NCBI RefSeq assembly: GCF_000147335.1
Contig: NC_014501.1
Location: 5,324,501 to 5,388,500, forward strand
Length of the DNA: 64,000 bases
Direction: 5' to 3'
Source: Gloeothece verrucosa PCC 7822
Lineage (GTDB): Bacteria; Cyanobacteriota; Cyanobacteriia; Cyanobacteriales; Microcystaceae
How positions within the stretch are numbered: the first letter of the stretch is position 1; each line of letters starts with the position of its first letter. Made by a program: the position numbers and the translations under genes. The notes beneath the pieces were generated by a model that was given only the letters and a program-made list of their open reading frames with translations, did no database searches and was not told where the DNA came from. Positions 1-9,672 of the stretch are shown in pieces.

Positions 1-53
1 ACTATCGAGAGGTATTCAGCAATTTCTAAGCAACGACTTTTAGACTTAGACAT
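1..53 (-). CDS. 5' end of an unidentified gene cut by the window edge
   Basis: Reading leftwards from an ATG at position 53 the frame is open to the window edge and encodes about 17 residues beginning MSKSKSRCLEIAEYL. No good ribosome binding site is visible upstream; the stretch before the ATG is a run of A residues. It is too short to assign to a family, and may be a chance open frame. The 200 bases between it and the amylase gene at 269 show nothing else I can support. Confidence 0.25.
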   Translation of the reverse strand, partial: MSKSKSRCLEIAEYLSI

Positions 54-268
54 AGTTTTTTTCAGGGGTTACACTCATAGTATTCCCAAAATTTGAGCTA
101 AATTAACTTTAGGGAATTAAATAAGTTATTATTACTCAAGAGCTACTGAAAGCCCCGCACTAAGGCTTGTAAAATGGGTGGGTTGTCTACAGCTTAGACT
201 ATGATTATTTTAGAGTTCAGCACGACGAACGAAAATTTATTTTCAGAGTAGGCTAAATAATTTTACTC

Positions 269-2128
269 ATGAGTGGCGAATCCTCCCAACTTCCAGAATT
301 TATCTTTGGCTCCCTTTCAACGCCTGCCGGCCGTTTAAAACAAGTCTGCACCGACAAATTGGGACTCAAACATGATGGCATTCTACCTCTAGATCCTAAA
401 CCCCAAGAAGCAATCCGCATTCAAGTTAGGGTAGGAGCCGATTTGGCTGTCACATCTGTAACATTATATTACACTACAGATGGAAGTCTGCCTACTTGGG
501 ATGGAGACAATGCTGCTGTGGTAAATCTGCCCTTAGTCAGAACAGAACTAAAATGGGATACTCTGCAATGGGGCTACTTAGAAACTTGGTCAGGAGAAAT
601 CCCAGGACAAGATCAGGGGACTCATGTACAGTATCTAATTACCGCCATTACCACCACTGGAGAGTTAATCTACTGTCCCTATGTGGATTGGCAAACGATT
701 AAATCTTTAGCAGAGGTGGATCAACTTAAGTATGATATCAAAGCTCTACAGCAGCAAGCACGACTACCCTCTCCACAAATTTTCGGTTTTTATGTCGATC
801 TTGAATCAATTCCCTCTTGGTTAGAAGAGGCCGTCATTTATCAAATTTTTGTAGATCGTTTTGCCCCTGATGCCGGTCAATCCTTTTTTACGCCAGCAAC
901 GCGCAATGGTTTTTATGGTGGCACTCTTGAGGGAATCATTTCAAAATTAGATTACTTAAAAGAGTTGGGGGTAAATTGTCTTTGGTTAACGCCGATATTT
1001 CCGAGTCCTTCCCATCATGGTTATGACCCCATTGCACACGATCAAATTGAACCTCGTTTAGGTAAGGAAACTGATTGGGACACTCTGGTAACACAAGCGC
1101 ATCAAAAAGGTTTAAGAATTATTCTCGACTATGTAGTCAATCATATATCTAACCAACATCCTGCCTTTATAGCGGCAAAAACTGATGCGAATAATCCTAC
1201 CTATCATTGGTTTCGCTTTCAGCAGTGGCCTGACGTATATGACTGTTTTTTTGATGTTCCTGGACAACCCGAAATTAACTCCGACTATCCTGAATGCCGT
1301 TCTTATTTTATCGCTCACGCTTGTCAATGGTTAAAACGTGGTGCTGATGGTTTTCGCTTAGACTATGCTCACGGGGTGACGCACGCTTTTTGGTCAGCAT
1401 TTCGAGCCGCTACCCGTTCTATTAGGGCCGATAGTATCACCCTTGGCGAAATTACTAGCACACCTGATGCCTTACGGTCTTATAGCGGACGAATGGATGG
1501 CTGTTTAGATTTTAAGTTATTAGAATTACTGCGGGGATTTTTTGCCTTTGAAACCTTAAGCGTGAGTCAGTTTGATCAAGCATTAGAGCAACATTTTGCT
1601 TATTTTAATTCCAGTTTAGTGCTACCGAGCTTTTTAGATAATCATGATATGAATCGCTTTTTGTGGATCGTCAAAGGTGATCGACGGAAATTAAAATTAG
1701 CAGCCCTTTGTCAATTTACCTTACCCGGACCACCTATTATTTATTACGGGACAGAAATCGGTTTAAGTCAAATAGCCACAGTGGGACCTTTAGAAGAATC
1801 TCGTTTACCGATGCTTTGGCGGCATGAAGAACAAGACCAGCAATTACTTAGCTTTTACCGAAAGTTAATTACCTTTCGGCGCGATAATGCCAAGATTTGG
1901 AAACAACGACAAAGACTGTTGATCGATAATCCCCAAAAGATTTATGGCTATGTCTGTGGAGACTATGCAGTCATCCTCAATAATAGTAGCAAAGTCATCG
2001 ATTTAAAGTTTCTCAATTGGACTAATGCTCATCTGATATTAAGCTCTGATTCTGCCAATTGCTGGGATGATCAAAGGCTAACACTACAATTGCAAGCTTT
2101 TTCTGGAGTTATAGCAATAGGCAAATAA
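269..2128 (+). CDS. GH13 alpha-amylase-family enzyme (neopullulanase/cyclomaltodextrinase-like)
   Basis: A 619-residue glycoside hydrolase family 13 protein, predicted to hydrolyse or rearrange alpha-1,4/1,6 glucans in the cytoplasm. Residues about 45-140 form an Ig-like N-terminal domain, as in neopullulanase-type enzymes. The TIM barrel follows with all conserved regions visible: DYVVNH at 287-292, GFRLDYAH at 361-368 with nucleophile D365, acid/base E394 in LGEI, and NHD at 458-460 with the transition-state Asp D460. No signal peptide is apparent, so a role in internal glycogen or maltodextrin turnover is inferred. It starts at ATG 269 and converges with a second GH13 gene only 5 bases beyond its stop. 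Exact substrate cannot be told from sequence alone. Confidence 0.9.
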   Translation: MSGESSQLPEFIFGSLSTPAGRLKQVCTDKLGLKHDGILPLDPKPQEAIRIQVRVGADLAVTSVTLYYTTDGSLPTWDGDNAAVVNLPLVRTELKWDTLQWGYLETWSGEIPGQDQGTHVQYLITAITTTGELIYCPYVDWQTIKSLAEVDQLKYDIKALQQQARLPSPQIFGFYVDLESIPSWLEEAVIYQIFVDRFAPDAGQSFFTPATRNGFYGGTLEGIISKLDYLKELGVNCLWLTPIFPSPSHHGYDPIAHDQIEPRLGKETDWDTLVTQAHQKGLRIILDYVVNHISNQHPAFIAAKTDANNPTYHWFRFQQWPDVYDCFFDVPGQPEINSDYPECRSYFIAHACQWLKRGADGFRLDYAHGVTHAFWSAFRAATRSIRADSITLGEITSTPDALRSYSGRMDGCLDFKLLELLRGFFAFETLSVSQFDQALEQHFAYFNSSLVLPSFLDNHDMNRFLWIVKGDRRKLKLAALCQFTLPGPPIIYYGTEIGLSQIATVGPLEESRLPMLWRHEEQDQQLLSFYRKLITFRRDNAKIWKQRQRLLIDNPQKIYGYVCGDYAVILNNSSKVIDLKFLNWTNAHLILSSDSANCWDDQRLTLQLQAFSGVIAIGK

Positions 2129-2133
2129 TTGCT

Positions 2134-4041
2134 CTAAAAACTTGAGTCAAAGCTAAGTGATAGAATCGCCATGCCTGACGGAGGGAGATCGATGTGTATC
2201 GTAGCGCGACCATCAGCATGATAATCGACGGCGACTGTTTCTTTCGGGGGCAAACCTTTGAGTGCCTCATCACTCCAATCACCGCGATAGAGATAGGTCA
2301 GATAAGAACCGGCCGGATGCAGAGAGGCATCGATCGTCACGTCGGCCCCACGATTTTCGACTCCATTGGTGTTGAGGACGACGAGAACCTCAGTATTGTA
2401 ATGTACCATCGACCAAGCGGCTATCTCGCCCTGCGGGGGTATAGTGAAAGGATAACCGGCATAGGAAGTTTCGCGGGGATAGAGAAAACCTCGGCGTAGG
2501 GTTCGCCCCACCGACGTTTGACTGTTCCGTAAACGGGCAATCGCCGCAATTCGCAAGTAAGTCGGGTGATCCGGGTTGAAAAAGTGACAGCCTGCGGTCT
2601 GGAAAGCCCCAAAAGGCCCCCCGAACATATCCTCGCGCACGTAGCGATCCTCAGCAAAGCGACGGGGTTCAACCGTGTAATCATGATAACCTTCATTGCC
2701 GTCGAAAGCTTGTTCGGTTCCGTAGTAAATCGAGGGGATACCGGGGATAGTCAGTTGAATCCCGACAACGTGAGCAACCTGTTGATAAAGATCCACCGCA
2801 GGATTATTAGCGGCGAATCGTTCTTTCGTCCCCCGCGAGGACATATCGTGATCATCAAGAACACTGACAATAAACTGTCCTGTTTGTAAGGCCAGTCCTG
2901 TCAACTGTTGATCATCGAACGCGGAAAAAAGATCGCTCGGGGGAAGCAGTCCCTTAGCCATTCCGGTTAATACATTGGGTAATCGGTTGATCCCGAGAAC
3001 CGCGTTAAGATTGCGACCGAAAAGATCCACATAGCTAGGGGCAATACCCGGATCTGTGATCTCGCCGGTGATAAAGAAATTATCTTTGCCGATGGAGTCC
3101 GCGAACTGATGGATAGCGCGGCAGAAAATTCCACAGGCCACCGGCGATATATGTTTCACCGCGTCGAGACGGAAACCGTCAGCATCAACGAGGGCGATCC
3201 AATACTGGTAAGCTTTGATGACAAGCGGCAGGGTATCGGGATGTTCTAAATTTAGGTCTTTGAGGTCGTAAAAATCACCGCGTCGGTATTGGACAAAGGG
3301 ACTGAGGGGATCTTCCCACGCCGCGACCCCCCAATCGCCGATCTCGCCTGATCGGGTATAAACATTAATATTTTGAAATTCTTTTGGCCACACACCATCT
3401 TCAAGAGTGATCGCTTCGGGGATACTCTTACCCTCACGTGATCGCCATCCGTGAACAGGATAGGGCGGGGAGAAGCGATAGGGCATGGTATCCCTCGGTT
3501 CTCCGGTGGTTTCATCACGATAAAACCAGTTATTTCCAGAATGGTTAAAAATTATATCGAGAATGACGTACATTCCCCGATCATGAGCGGCATCGATCAG
3601 ATCGCGCAGGTCTTGACTTGTGCCGAAACGCGGCTCGATCTCCAAGAAATTCTGAATCCCGTAACCGTGATAAGTTTCCAGATCGGCACGTTGTTTCCAG
3701 GGAGGATTGATCCACAGGGTGGTGACACCCAAAGAATGCAAGTAGTCCAGTTTGTCAGTAATCCCCCGCAGCGTACCGCCAGTAAATCGGTTCCCCGCAT
3801 TCATCCAACTTGCTTTATCTTTGACTTTAAAGGTTTCAAGATGACGGTAATCAAACATGGGTAGCTCGTTCTCTCGTCCGTCACTAAAGCGATCCGGCAA
3901 TAATTGGTAGAAAATCTGATCTCGCCAGTTGCGCGGGCTAGGATGAACCCGGCCTCGCGGGGTTAAATCTACCTCTGCCAGGGAACGGGGACATTCGGTG
4001 TTAATGAGGGTTCGCGTCGTCATAGGCTCAATTGATGCCAT
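2134..4041 (-). CDS. GH13 alpha-amylase-family glycosidase, second copy of a different subfamily
   Basis: A 635-residue GH13 enzyme. The barrel motifs are DIIFNH (162-167), GFRLDAVKH with nucleophile D293, acid/base E327 in FITGEI, and DDHD ending at D399. It lacks the Ig-like N-terminal domain of the adjacent GH13 protein and has long insertions around residues 170-260, so it belongs to a different subfamily and is not a recent duplicate. The gene is visibly richer in G and C than its neighbours (many gcg, ccg and gat-cgc codons), which suggests acquisition from a higher-GC source. No signal peptide is evident. A second ATG six codons in (position 4023) is a possible alternative start. It probably acts on alpha-glucans; the substrate is not assigned. 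Confidence 0.88.
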   Translation of the reverse strand: MASIEPMTTRTLINTECPRSLAEVDLTPRGRVHPSPRNWRDQIFYQLLPDRFSDGRENELPMFDYRHLETFKVKDKASWMNAGNRFTGGTLRGITDKLDYLHSLGVTTLWINPPWKQRADLETYHGYGIQNFLEIEPRFGTSQDLRDLIDAAHDRGMYVILDIIFNHSGNNWFYRDETTGEPRDTMPYRFSPPYPVHGWRSREGKSIPEAITLEDGVWPKEFQNINVYTRSGEIGDWGVAAWEDPLSPFVQYRRGDFYDLKDLNLEHPDTLPLVIKAYQYWIALVDADGFRLDAVKHISPVACGIFCRAIHQFADSIGKDNFFITGEITDPGIAPSYVDLFGRNLNAVLGINRLPNVLTGMAKGLLPPSDLFSAFDDQQLTGLALQTGQFIVSVLDDHDMSSRGTKERFAANNPAVDLYQQVAHVVGIQLTIPGIPSIYYGTEQAFDGNEGYHDYTVEPRRFAEDRYVREDMFGGPFGAFQTAGCHFFNPDHPTYLRIAAIARLRNSQTSVGRTLRRGFLYPRETSYAGYPFTIPPQGEIAAWSMVHYNTEVLVVLNTNGVENRGADVTIDASLHPAGSYLTYLYRGDWSDEALKGLPPKETVAVDYHADGRATIHIDLPPSGMAILSLSFDSSF

Positions 4042-4258
4042 TTTCTCGTTTATTCTAACTTAGCCTGCATTATTCATGAACAAAAAAATCCAGTTCGCCA
4101 AAGCCCAGTCCCTACACTTTTTGAGACCTGAAGGCTTGACTTTAAACACAAATGAAATACAATACAAATAGAAAACAATTTAAATTCAAACGTCTTTTTA
4201 TCTTCCAACCCAAAACTCCGTCACTCCTCATACCAAACCCTATTTAAGATAAAAGCTG

Positions 4259-5626
4259 ATGTCTCAACCCTTAACAATTGCTATCATCGGTGGTGGGTTT
4301 AGCGGCTCAATGGTCGCTATTCATCTGCTAAAACTGGCAACCGGTCCCTTAACCATCAAGTTCATCGAACCGCGTCCCCGCATCAATGTAGGAGTGGCTT
4401 ATAGTACCCCTTGGGAGTGCCATTTACTGAATGTTCCAGCCGGACAAATGAGTGCTTTTACCGACCAACCCGATCATTTTTGGTGCTGGTTAAAAGATAT
4501 TCGCTCAACTATAGAAAAAGATGCCTTTGTTCCTCGTCAACTTTATAGTCGATACATTCGCTTTTTGCTGGCCCAGGCACAAAAACAAGCAAACGCAACC
4601 GTAAAATTAGAATGGATATCCGACGAAGCCATCAGCGTTAAACCCGATGCAAAACAATTAGAAGTTTGCCTCAGCAATGGGGAAGTAATACCCGCCGATC
4701 GAGTGGTTCTCGCTTTAGGCAATTTTCCGCCAAGTCATCCTCATGGGATTAATGCCTCATTGAAAGAAAGTCAGCGTTATTTTACCTCTTGGGACGTTCT
4801 GCCCATTTTAGGCTCATTAAACCCTAAAAGCTCGATTTTGTTGCTAGGTTCTGGATTAACGATGATGGATATCGTAGCGGCGTTAAATCATCAGGGACAC
4901 CAAGGGCAAATTTATGGGGTTTCTCGTCGCGGGTTATTACCTCAACCCCATCAACCCACAGCCGCTTATGCTGATTTTTTAGAAAACATCGAGCCGCCTA
5001 CTACTATCCGGGGCTTAATGCGACTGGTGCGGCAAGAGATAGCGCAAGCTGATTCACTCGGTTATGATTGGCGTAGCGTTTTCAATGCTCTGCGTCCTCA
5101 CACCCAAACCCTTTGGCAATCTCTGCCCTTAGCCGAAAAGCGGCGTTTTTTACGTCATCTGCGTCCTTATTGGGAAATCCACCGTCATCGAGCCATTCCC
5201 AGCCTTGTTCAGATGCTTGAAAACCTGATGGAAACTGGACAATTGACGCTGTATGCCGGACGAGTTCAGAAGTATCAACCAGAGGGTAAAAACATTAATG
5301 TGTTTGTGCGTCCTCGTGGAAGAAAAGAATTATTACAATTACCCGTTGAAGTGGTGATCAATTGTACAGGAGCAGAATGTGATTATCGCTCCTTAAAGGC
5401 ACCTATCATGATTAATTTATTAGCTAATGGTTTAGTACGCCCTGATCCTTTACATCTAGGATTGGATGTCGCTAATCATGGGGCACTCATTAACGCCAAT
5501 GGCAAACCCTCTGAACAACTTTATACCCTCGGTCCACCCCAAAAAGGCTGCTTATGGGAAACTACTGCTGTACGTGAAATCCGGCAGCAAGCACAACAAT
5601 TGGCAAAAATTTTAATCACAAGTTAA
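4259..5626 (+). CDS. FAD/NAD(P)-binding protein of the HpyO/NAD_binding_9 type
   Basis: A 455-residue flavoprotein. The N-terminus carries the dinucleotide-binding glycine motif IIGGGFSGSM (about 9-18), followed by an acidic strand end and the segment INVGVAYS seen in the FAD-NAD(P)-binding family PF13454. A second nucleotide-binding stretch, SILLLGSGLTMMD, lies near residue 195, consistent with a two-dinucleotide-binding monooxygenase or oxidoreductase fold. The C-terminal part contains the conserved INCTGAECDY segment. The substrate is unknown; members have been called urate hydroxylase-like or pyridine nucleotide-disulphide oxidoreductases. It begins at ATG 4259 and stands alone between divergent and codirectional genes. 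Confidence 0.75.
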   Translation: MSQPLTIAIIGGGFSGSMVAIHLLKLATGPLTIKFIEPRPRINVGVAYSTPWECHLLNVPAGQMSAFTDQPDHFWCWLKDIRSTIEKDAFVPRQLYSRYIRFLLAQAQKQANATVKLEWISDEAISVKPDAKQLEVCLSNGEVIPADRVVLALGNFPPSHPHGINASLKESQRYFTSWDVLPILGSLNPKSSILLLGSGLTMMDIVAALNHQGHQGQIYGVSRRGLLPQPHQPTAAYADFLENIEPPTTIRGLMRLVRQEIAQADSLGYDWRSVFNALRPHTQTLWQSLPLAEKRRFLRHLRPYWEIHRHRAIPSLVQMLENLMETGQLTLYAGRVQKYQPEGKNINVFVRPRGRKELLQLPVEVVINCTGAECDYRSLKAPIMINLLANGLVRPDPLHLGLDVANHGALINANGKPSEQLYTLGPPQKGCLWETTAVREIRQQAQQLAKILITS

Positions 5627-5796
5627 TCTGGGGACAGGAGGAAATCAAATTCTTGAAAGCTAATAGCTGCTTAGTTTCTATCTTGATTCAATTACCCCCG
5701 TACCAGGAATGTGACCCTTTACACAGCAACTTAATATAAATTAATGTAAGAATATAAACTAAGCAGTTAAGTATAAGTACATACTGATTTGGATTT

Positions 5797-6465
5797 ATGC
5801 AAGCTATTGTTCATCGTCGAATTACATCTTTAAACGCATTGCCCAAGCAATCCCTTAGAGTGGTGGCTCTAGGGGACAGTTTGGTCTATGGATACGGCGA
5901 TCCAGTGGGAGGGGGTTGGGTTGAACGCCTGCGCCGCCATTGGATGTCAACAGAAACTGAGGGTCACGTACTATACAATCTTGGAATTCGCGGAGACCGG
6001 ACATTTCAAGTGGCCGAGCGATTAGAACAAGAGTATCGCTATCGGGGGGAATTAAAAAATCGTGTTCCTGACTTAATTATTCTTTCAGTAGGGCTGAATG
6101 ATTCACCCCGTTTAGGGCGAAGAGATGGACGTTTATTTACTGATTTAGAAACATTTCAACTACAAATTTCTCGTTTATTAGACCAAGCACAGCAGTTATG
6201 TCCAGTAATTTTTGTGGGCATGACACCAGTCGATGAAGCCAAAATGCCTTTTTTAGATTGTTTTTACTTTAATCATATCGATCAATATCGTTTTAAAGAA
6301 GCCACCAAACAAGCTTGTCAAATTCGCCAAATTCCCTATGTTGATATTTTTGAAAAGTGGATGGCACGCGGAGGAGATTGGGTAAGAGCGCATCTCAGTT
6401 CCGATGGACTCCACCCCAATGTAGAAGGTTATCAAGCACTTTATAATGATGTACTCAATGGCTAA
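5797..6465 (+). CDS. GDSL/SGNH-fold lipase or esterase family protein
   Basis: A 222-residue SGNH hydrolase. Block I is ALGDSLVYGYGD near residue 25 with the nucleophile Ser, block III is SVGLNDS near residue 100, and block V is SSDGLHPN near 205 supplying the catalytic Asp-x-x-His. No signal peptide is visible, so it is probably cytoplasmic. Family members deacylate lipids, acetylated sugars or thioesters; the substrate cannot be deduced. A second, unrelated-looking SGNH hydrolase is encoded at 9673-10452 on the other strand. Confidence 0.85.
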   Translation: MQAIVHRRITSLNALPKQSLRVVALGDSLVYGYGDPVGGGWVERLRRHWMSTETEGHVLYNLGIRGDRTFQVAERLEQEYRYRGELKNRVPDLIILSVGLNDSPRLGRRDGRLFTDLETFQLQISRLLDQAQQLCPVIFVGMTPVDEAKMPFLDCFYFNHIDQYRFKEATKQACQIRQIPYVDIFEKWMARGGDWVRAHLSSDGLHPNVEGYQALYNDVLNG

Positions 6466-6504
6466 TTTATCCTTAAATTTCCCAGAAAAAATTAATAATT
6501 ACCC

Positions 6505-9500
6505 TTAAAGCCCTTCTACTGGGCGAACGATGGCAGGGGTAGAAGATTGATCCGGCGCAAAAATAGCTGTTAGGGCCTCTTCTAAAGTCTGGGCCATCAC
6601 AATTTGATTTTCATAAAAAACAATCACTCGCGCTAAGGTAGGTACACCGTTTTCTTCAGCCGCTATATATAATGGCTCAACATAGAGCAGAGATTGTTCA
6701 ATAGGAATAACTAACAAGTTACCTTGCAAAGCTTTAGAACCTTCTCGATTCCATAAAGAGATCTGTTGAGAGATTTGTGGGTCTTGATTAATTAACGCTT
6801 CAATTTGATTAGGACCATAAACCAGTCTTTGTTTAGGAAATTGATAAAGCAGGAGTTTTCCGTATTGCTCCCCATCAGAACGACCAGCTAACCAAGCAAT
6901 TAAATTAGGACGACTTCTAGGGGTGTAGGGATTAAGGATGATAAATTCTTCTTTGGTGGCAGAGGGAAGTTTCATAATCAGATAATAAGGAGACACCGCT
7001 TGAGCTTTATTGCCATAAATTTCCTTGGGAATTTCCCAGAGGTCTTCTCGGTTGTAAAAGACTTGAGGATCGGTCATGTGATAAGTGAGCAAGCGTTCAG
7101 ACTGGGTACTAAATAAATCTTCTGGGTAACGGATATGAGTACGCAGATTAATCGGCATTTCATCAAGCGGCCGAAACATACTAGGAAAGACCTTATTCCA
7201 ACTTTGAATAATCGGATCATTAACATCAGTAATATACAATTTTACATCGCCGTTATAAGCATCAATGATCACTTTGACCGAGTTACGAATATAGTTAAAT
7301 TTATTCTTACCGGGGTCAGAGTAAGGATAGCGATCACTGATGGTATAAGCATCAATAATCCAATAAAGCGTATTTTTTGTTCCTGAAATAGAACCTTCTT
7401 CTAATTGAGCATCAGCCACGACTAAATAGGGGTCTCGATCATATTGTAGAAAAGGAGCAATTGCGGCAAGCCGCTCACTAATCTGACGACGAAATAATAA
7501 TTTAGTCTCTGGGAGAAAATCCCGAGTAAAAATCATTTGCCAGTCTTTGAGATAGATGGCAAATAATCCCCGCCGCCACCAAGAACCTATTTTAATTCCT
7601 CCTGTCCCATCATAGGTGTTATAAACATTTTCTTCTCCACTGGGAAAGTCTAGTTCTTTAACTCGAGTGGAAGTCATAATATAGTTGTTCGTCAATTGAC
7701 CATAATAAATCCGAGGTTTAGTAATGGGAATACTATATTGAATTAATTCACTAGAAGTACGCAATGCTCCTTGATCGGTACTGGTGCCGATATCTTTAAC
7801 AAAATAATAAGGTAATCCTCCCTCAGCTACTAAATTAACCGGTGAGAGTGTAAATCCATAGCCGTGAGTATAGACTAAATGTTGATTGACCCATGTTTTT
7901 GCTTGTTCGGGTACAGCTTCATAATCTAATTCTCGAGCGGCTATAATTACCTGTTGATTTTCAGGAGTTGTTTTAAGGGATTGTGCCTGGTGGTCTGTAG
8001 ATTTTTGATATTTTTCTGTGTTGCCTATATCTGGTATAAGAAGATTATTTTGACCGGTTGATGCTACTTTCATACGGTAACGATCAATCTCGGCACTAGG
8101 AAATTTATAGTACAATCTAATTTGTTGTAACTCACGATTAGTTTGCAGAAGAGGCAGAGTATCCCAAAGACGAATATTATCAATTGTCAAGGCATTATTT
8201 TTTAAATCTTCTGCGGTTAATGTCCCTTGCGGCTCAAAAATTTTAGCATCTATTTTATCTAAATTAAATCCGGACCTTGTATAGGCGATACTTCTTTCTA
8301 TATAAGGTTTTTCTCTGACTAATTCATTCGGCTGCACCCAGACTAATTGAACAATTTCACTCGATATATAGCCGAATATTAAAATTAATAAATAAAGCAA
8401 AATATACCAAAGATAAAAAGGTAATTTATACCAAGCTTTTAAAGCATAATAAGAAATTTGTTTAACTTTTGAAGCAGGATAATTAGAATTTAATTTATAT
8501 CTGGATGCCCCAGTCAAAGACTTATAAAATAACCAAAAGGAACTGAGTCCGGCAATAATTCCTAAGCCAATTTCTACATACTGTCTGATATTCACCTCTG
8601 TATAACCAGCACCATAAACTACGCCTCGCGGATCATAAACTAACTCGTAGCGGTTGAGAATATGCCGCCAAACAAGAAGTGCCATTGCTCCGCCCCATAA
8701 GGCGTATAAGTGGCGTAATTGAGAACGAGAAAAGCCGGGAAACTTCCCTTCAGAAAAACTATTTGCAGAGAGTAAATAAGTCAGACTAACAGAAATTAAT
8801 CCATAAATAAAAAGACTAAACAGCCAAAAATATAGCCATTCAAAAACCGGCAATTTAAAAATATAAAAGCTAATATTTAGATGAAATTCTGGATCAGATG
8901 CTTGAAAATTTATTGGATAAAAATATTTTAAAAAATCGGACCATTTACCTGCAATCATTAAGCCAAATAAAAGACTCAGTATCAGAGCGATCATTTGCAG
9001 GCAAAACTCGGTTTTTAAAAAGAGAATGATCAGAATTGCCAGAAAAATTAATAACTGTCGGTAATTTTTAGGAAGCTCAGGAATTAAATCCCCAATCCAG
9101 TTAATATTTTGAAAAAAAGACACGGGAGGATTTAAATTCGGTAAATTAAATTCAGGAGTCCAAACCTGAAGGGCAACTTGAGTATAATAAAACAACATGA
9201 ACCCAGTCAGAGCATAGCATCCCACCACCAATAACAACAACCAAGGTAAGCGAATAGCAATAGATTGGGGGCGAGAACTTTTTCCCGACTGAGAAATTAA
9301 CTGCTGATCTTGAGCTTTTTTAGAATACTGATCTTTGCGCCCTAAAGGTTCAGGAATTGAACGCCACTTATGACGTTCAGCAAAGCGCAGGTTAGCCAGC
9401 AGAAAAATAGTAGATATTCCCGTAATACTAAAACAAAGCAGGAACTGCCAGAATACCCGTTTTAAAAAGTAGGAGGAATAACCCAGTTCTTGAAACCATA

Positions 9501-9585
9501 GCGTTTCCACAATTAGGCGGCTGACTAGCTCAATGCCTAGCCAAACTCCCACTAGCATTAGAATCAACTTAATGGCTCGCTTCAT
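6505..9585 (-). CDS. UPF0182 family large integral membrane protein
   Basis: About 1026 residues when started at the ATG at 9585; a TTG six codons upstream also lies in frame but has no better ribosome binding site. The first third is strongly hydrophobic with about seven predicted membrane spans (for example residues 8-28, 40-60, 115-140, 180-220 and 255-280), followed by a long soluble region expected outside the membrane. Segments such as VYTHGYGFTLSPVN and RIYYGQL in the soluble half are typical of UPF0182, a family widespread in cyanobacteria and actinobacteria with no established function. It forms no obvious operon. The C-terminal tail ending in PVEGL is unremarkable. Confidence 0.85.
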   Translation of the reverse strand: MKRAIKLILMLVGVWLGIELVSRLIVETLWFQELGYSSYFLKRVFWQFLLCFSITGISTIFLLANLRFAERHKWRSIPEPLGRKDQYSKKAQDQQLISQSGKSSRPQSIAIRLPWLLLLVVGCYALTGFMLFYYTQVALQVWTPEFNLPNLNPPVSFFQNINWIGDLIPELPKNYRQLLIFLAILIILFLKTEFCLQMIALILSLLFGLMIAGKWSDFLKYFYPINFQASDPEFHLNISFYIFKLPVFEWLYFWLFSLFIYGLISVSLTYLLSANSFSEGKFPGFSRSQLRHLYALWGGAMALLVWRHILNRYELVYDPRGVVYGAGYTEVNIRQYVEIGLGIIAGLSSFWLFYKSLTGASRYKLNSNYPASKVKQISYYALKAWYKLPFYLWYILLYLLILIFGYISSEIVQLVWVQPNELVREKPYIERSIAYTRSGFNLDKIDAKIFEPQGTLTAEDLKNNALTIDNIRLWDTLPLLQTNRELQQIRLYYKFPSAEIDRYRMKVASTGQNNLLIPDIGNTEKYQKSTDHQAQSLKTTPENQQVIIAARELDYEAVPEQAKTWVNQHLVYTHGYGFTLSPVNLVAEGGLPYYFVKDIGTSTDQGALRTSSELIQYSIPITKPRIYYGQLTNNYIMTSTRVKELDFPSGEENVYNTYDGTGGIKIGSWWRRGLFAIYLKDWQMIFTRDFLPETKLLFRRQISERLAAIAPFLQYDRDPYLVVADAQLEEGSISGTKNTLYWIIDAYTISDRYPYSDPGKNKFNYIRNSVKVIIDAYNGDVKLYITDVNDPIIQSWNKVFPSMFRPLDEMPINLRTHIRYPEDLFSTQSERLLTYHMTDPQVFYNREDLWEIPKEIYGNKAQAVSPYYLIMKLPSATKEEFIILNPYTPRSRPNLIAWLAGRSDGEQYGKLLLYQFPKQRLVYGPNQIEALINQDPQISQQISLWNREGSKALQGNLLVIPIEQSLLYVEPLYIAAEENGVPTLARVIVFYENQIVMAQTLEEALTAIFAPDQSSTPAIVRPVEGL

Positions 9586-9598
9586 GTCATTCTTAAAA

Positions 9599-9619
9599 GG
9601 CAAGAGGCAAAAGGTAAGA
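9599..9619. repeat. Short heptamer tandem repeat (GGCAARA type)
   Basis: Three consecutive heptamers, GGCAAGA GGCAAAA GGTAAGA, lie just upstream of the UPF0182 gene. They belong to the class of short tandemly repeated repetitive sequences common between cyanobacterial genes; their reverse complement closely matches the array at 12814-12841. Confidence 0.6.
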
Positions 9620-9672
9620 GTCGGATTGAGAATTTACTAATACATTAACTCTTTTTTGAGAAGATAAACTTA

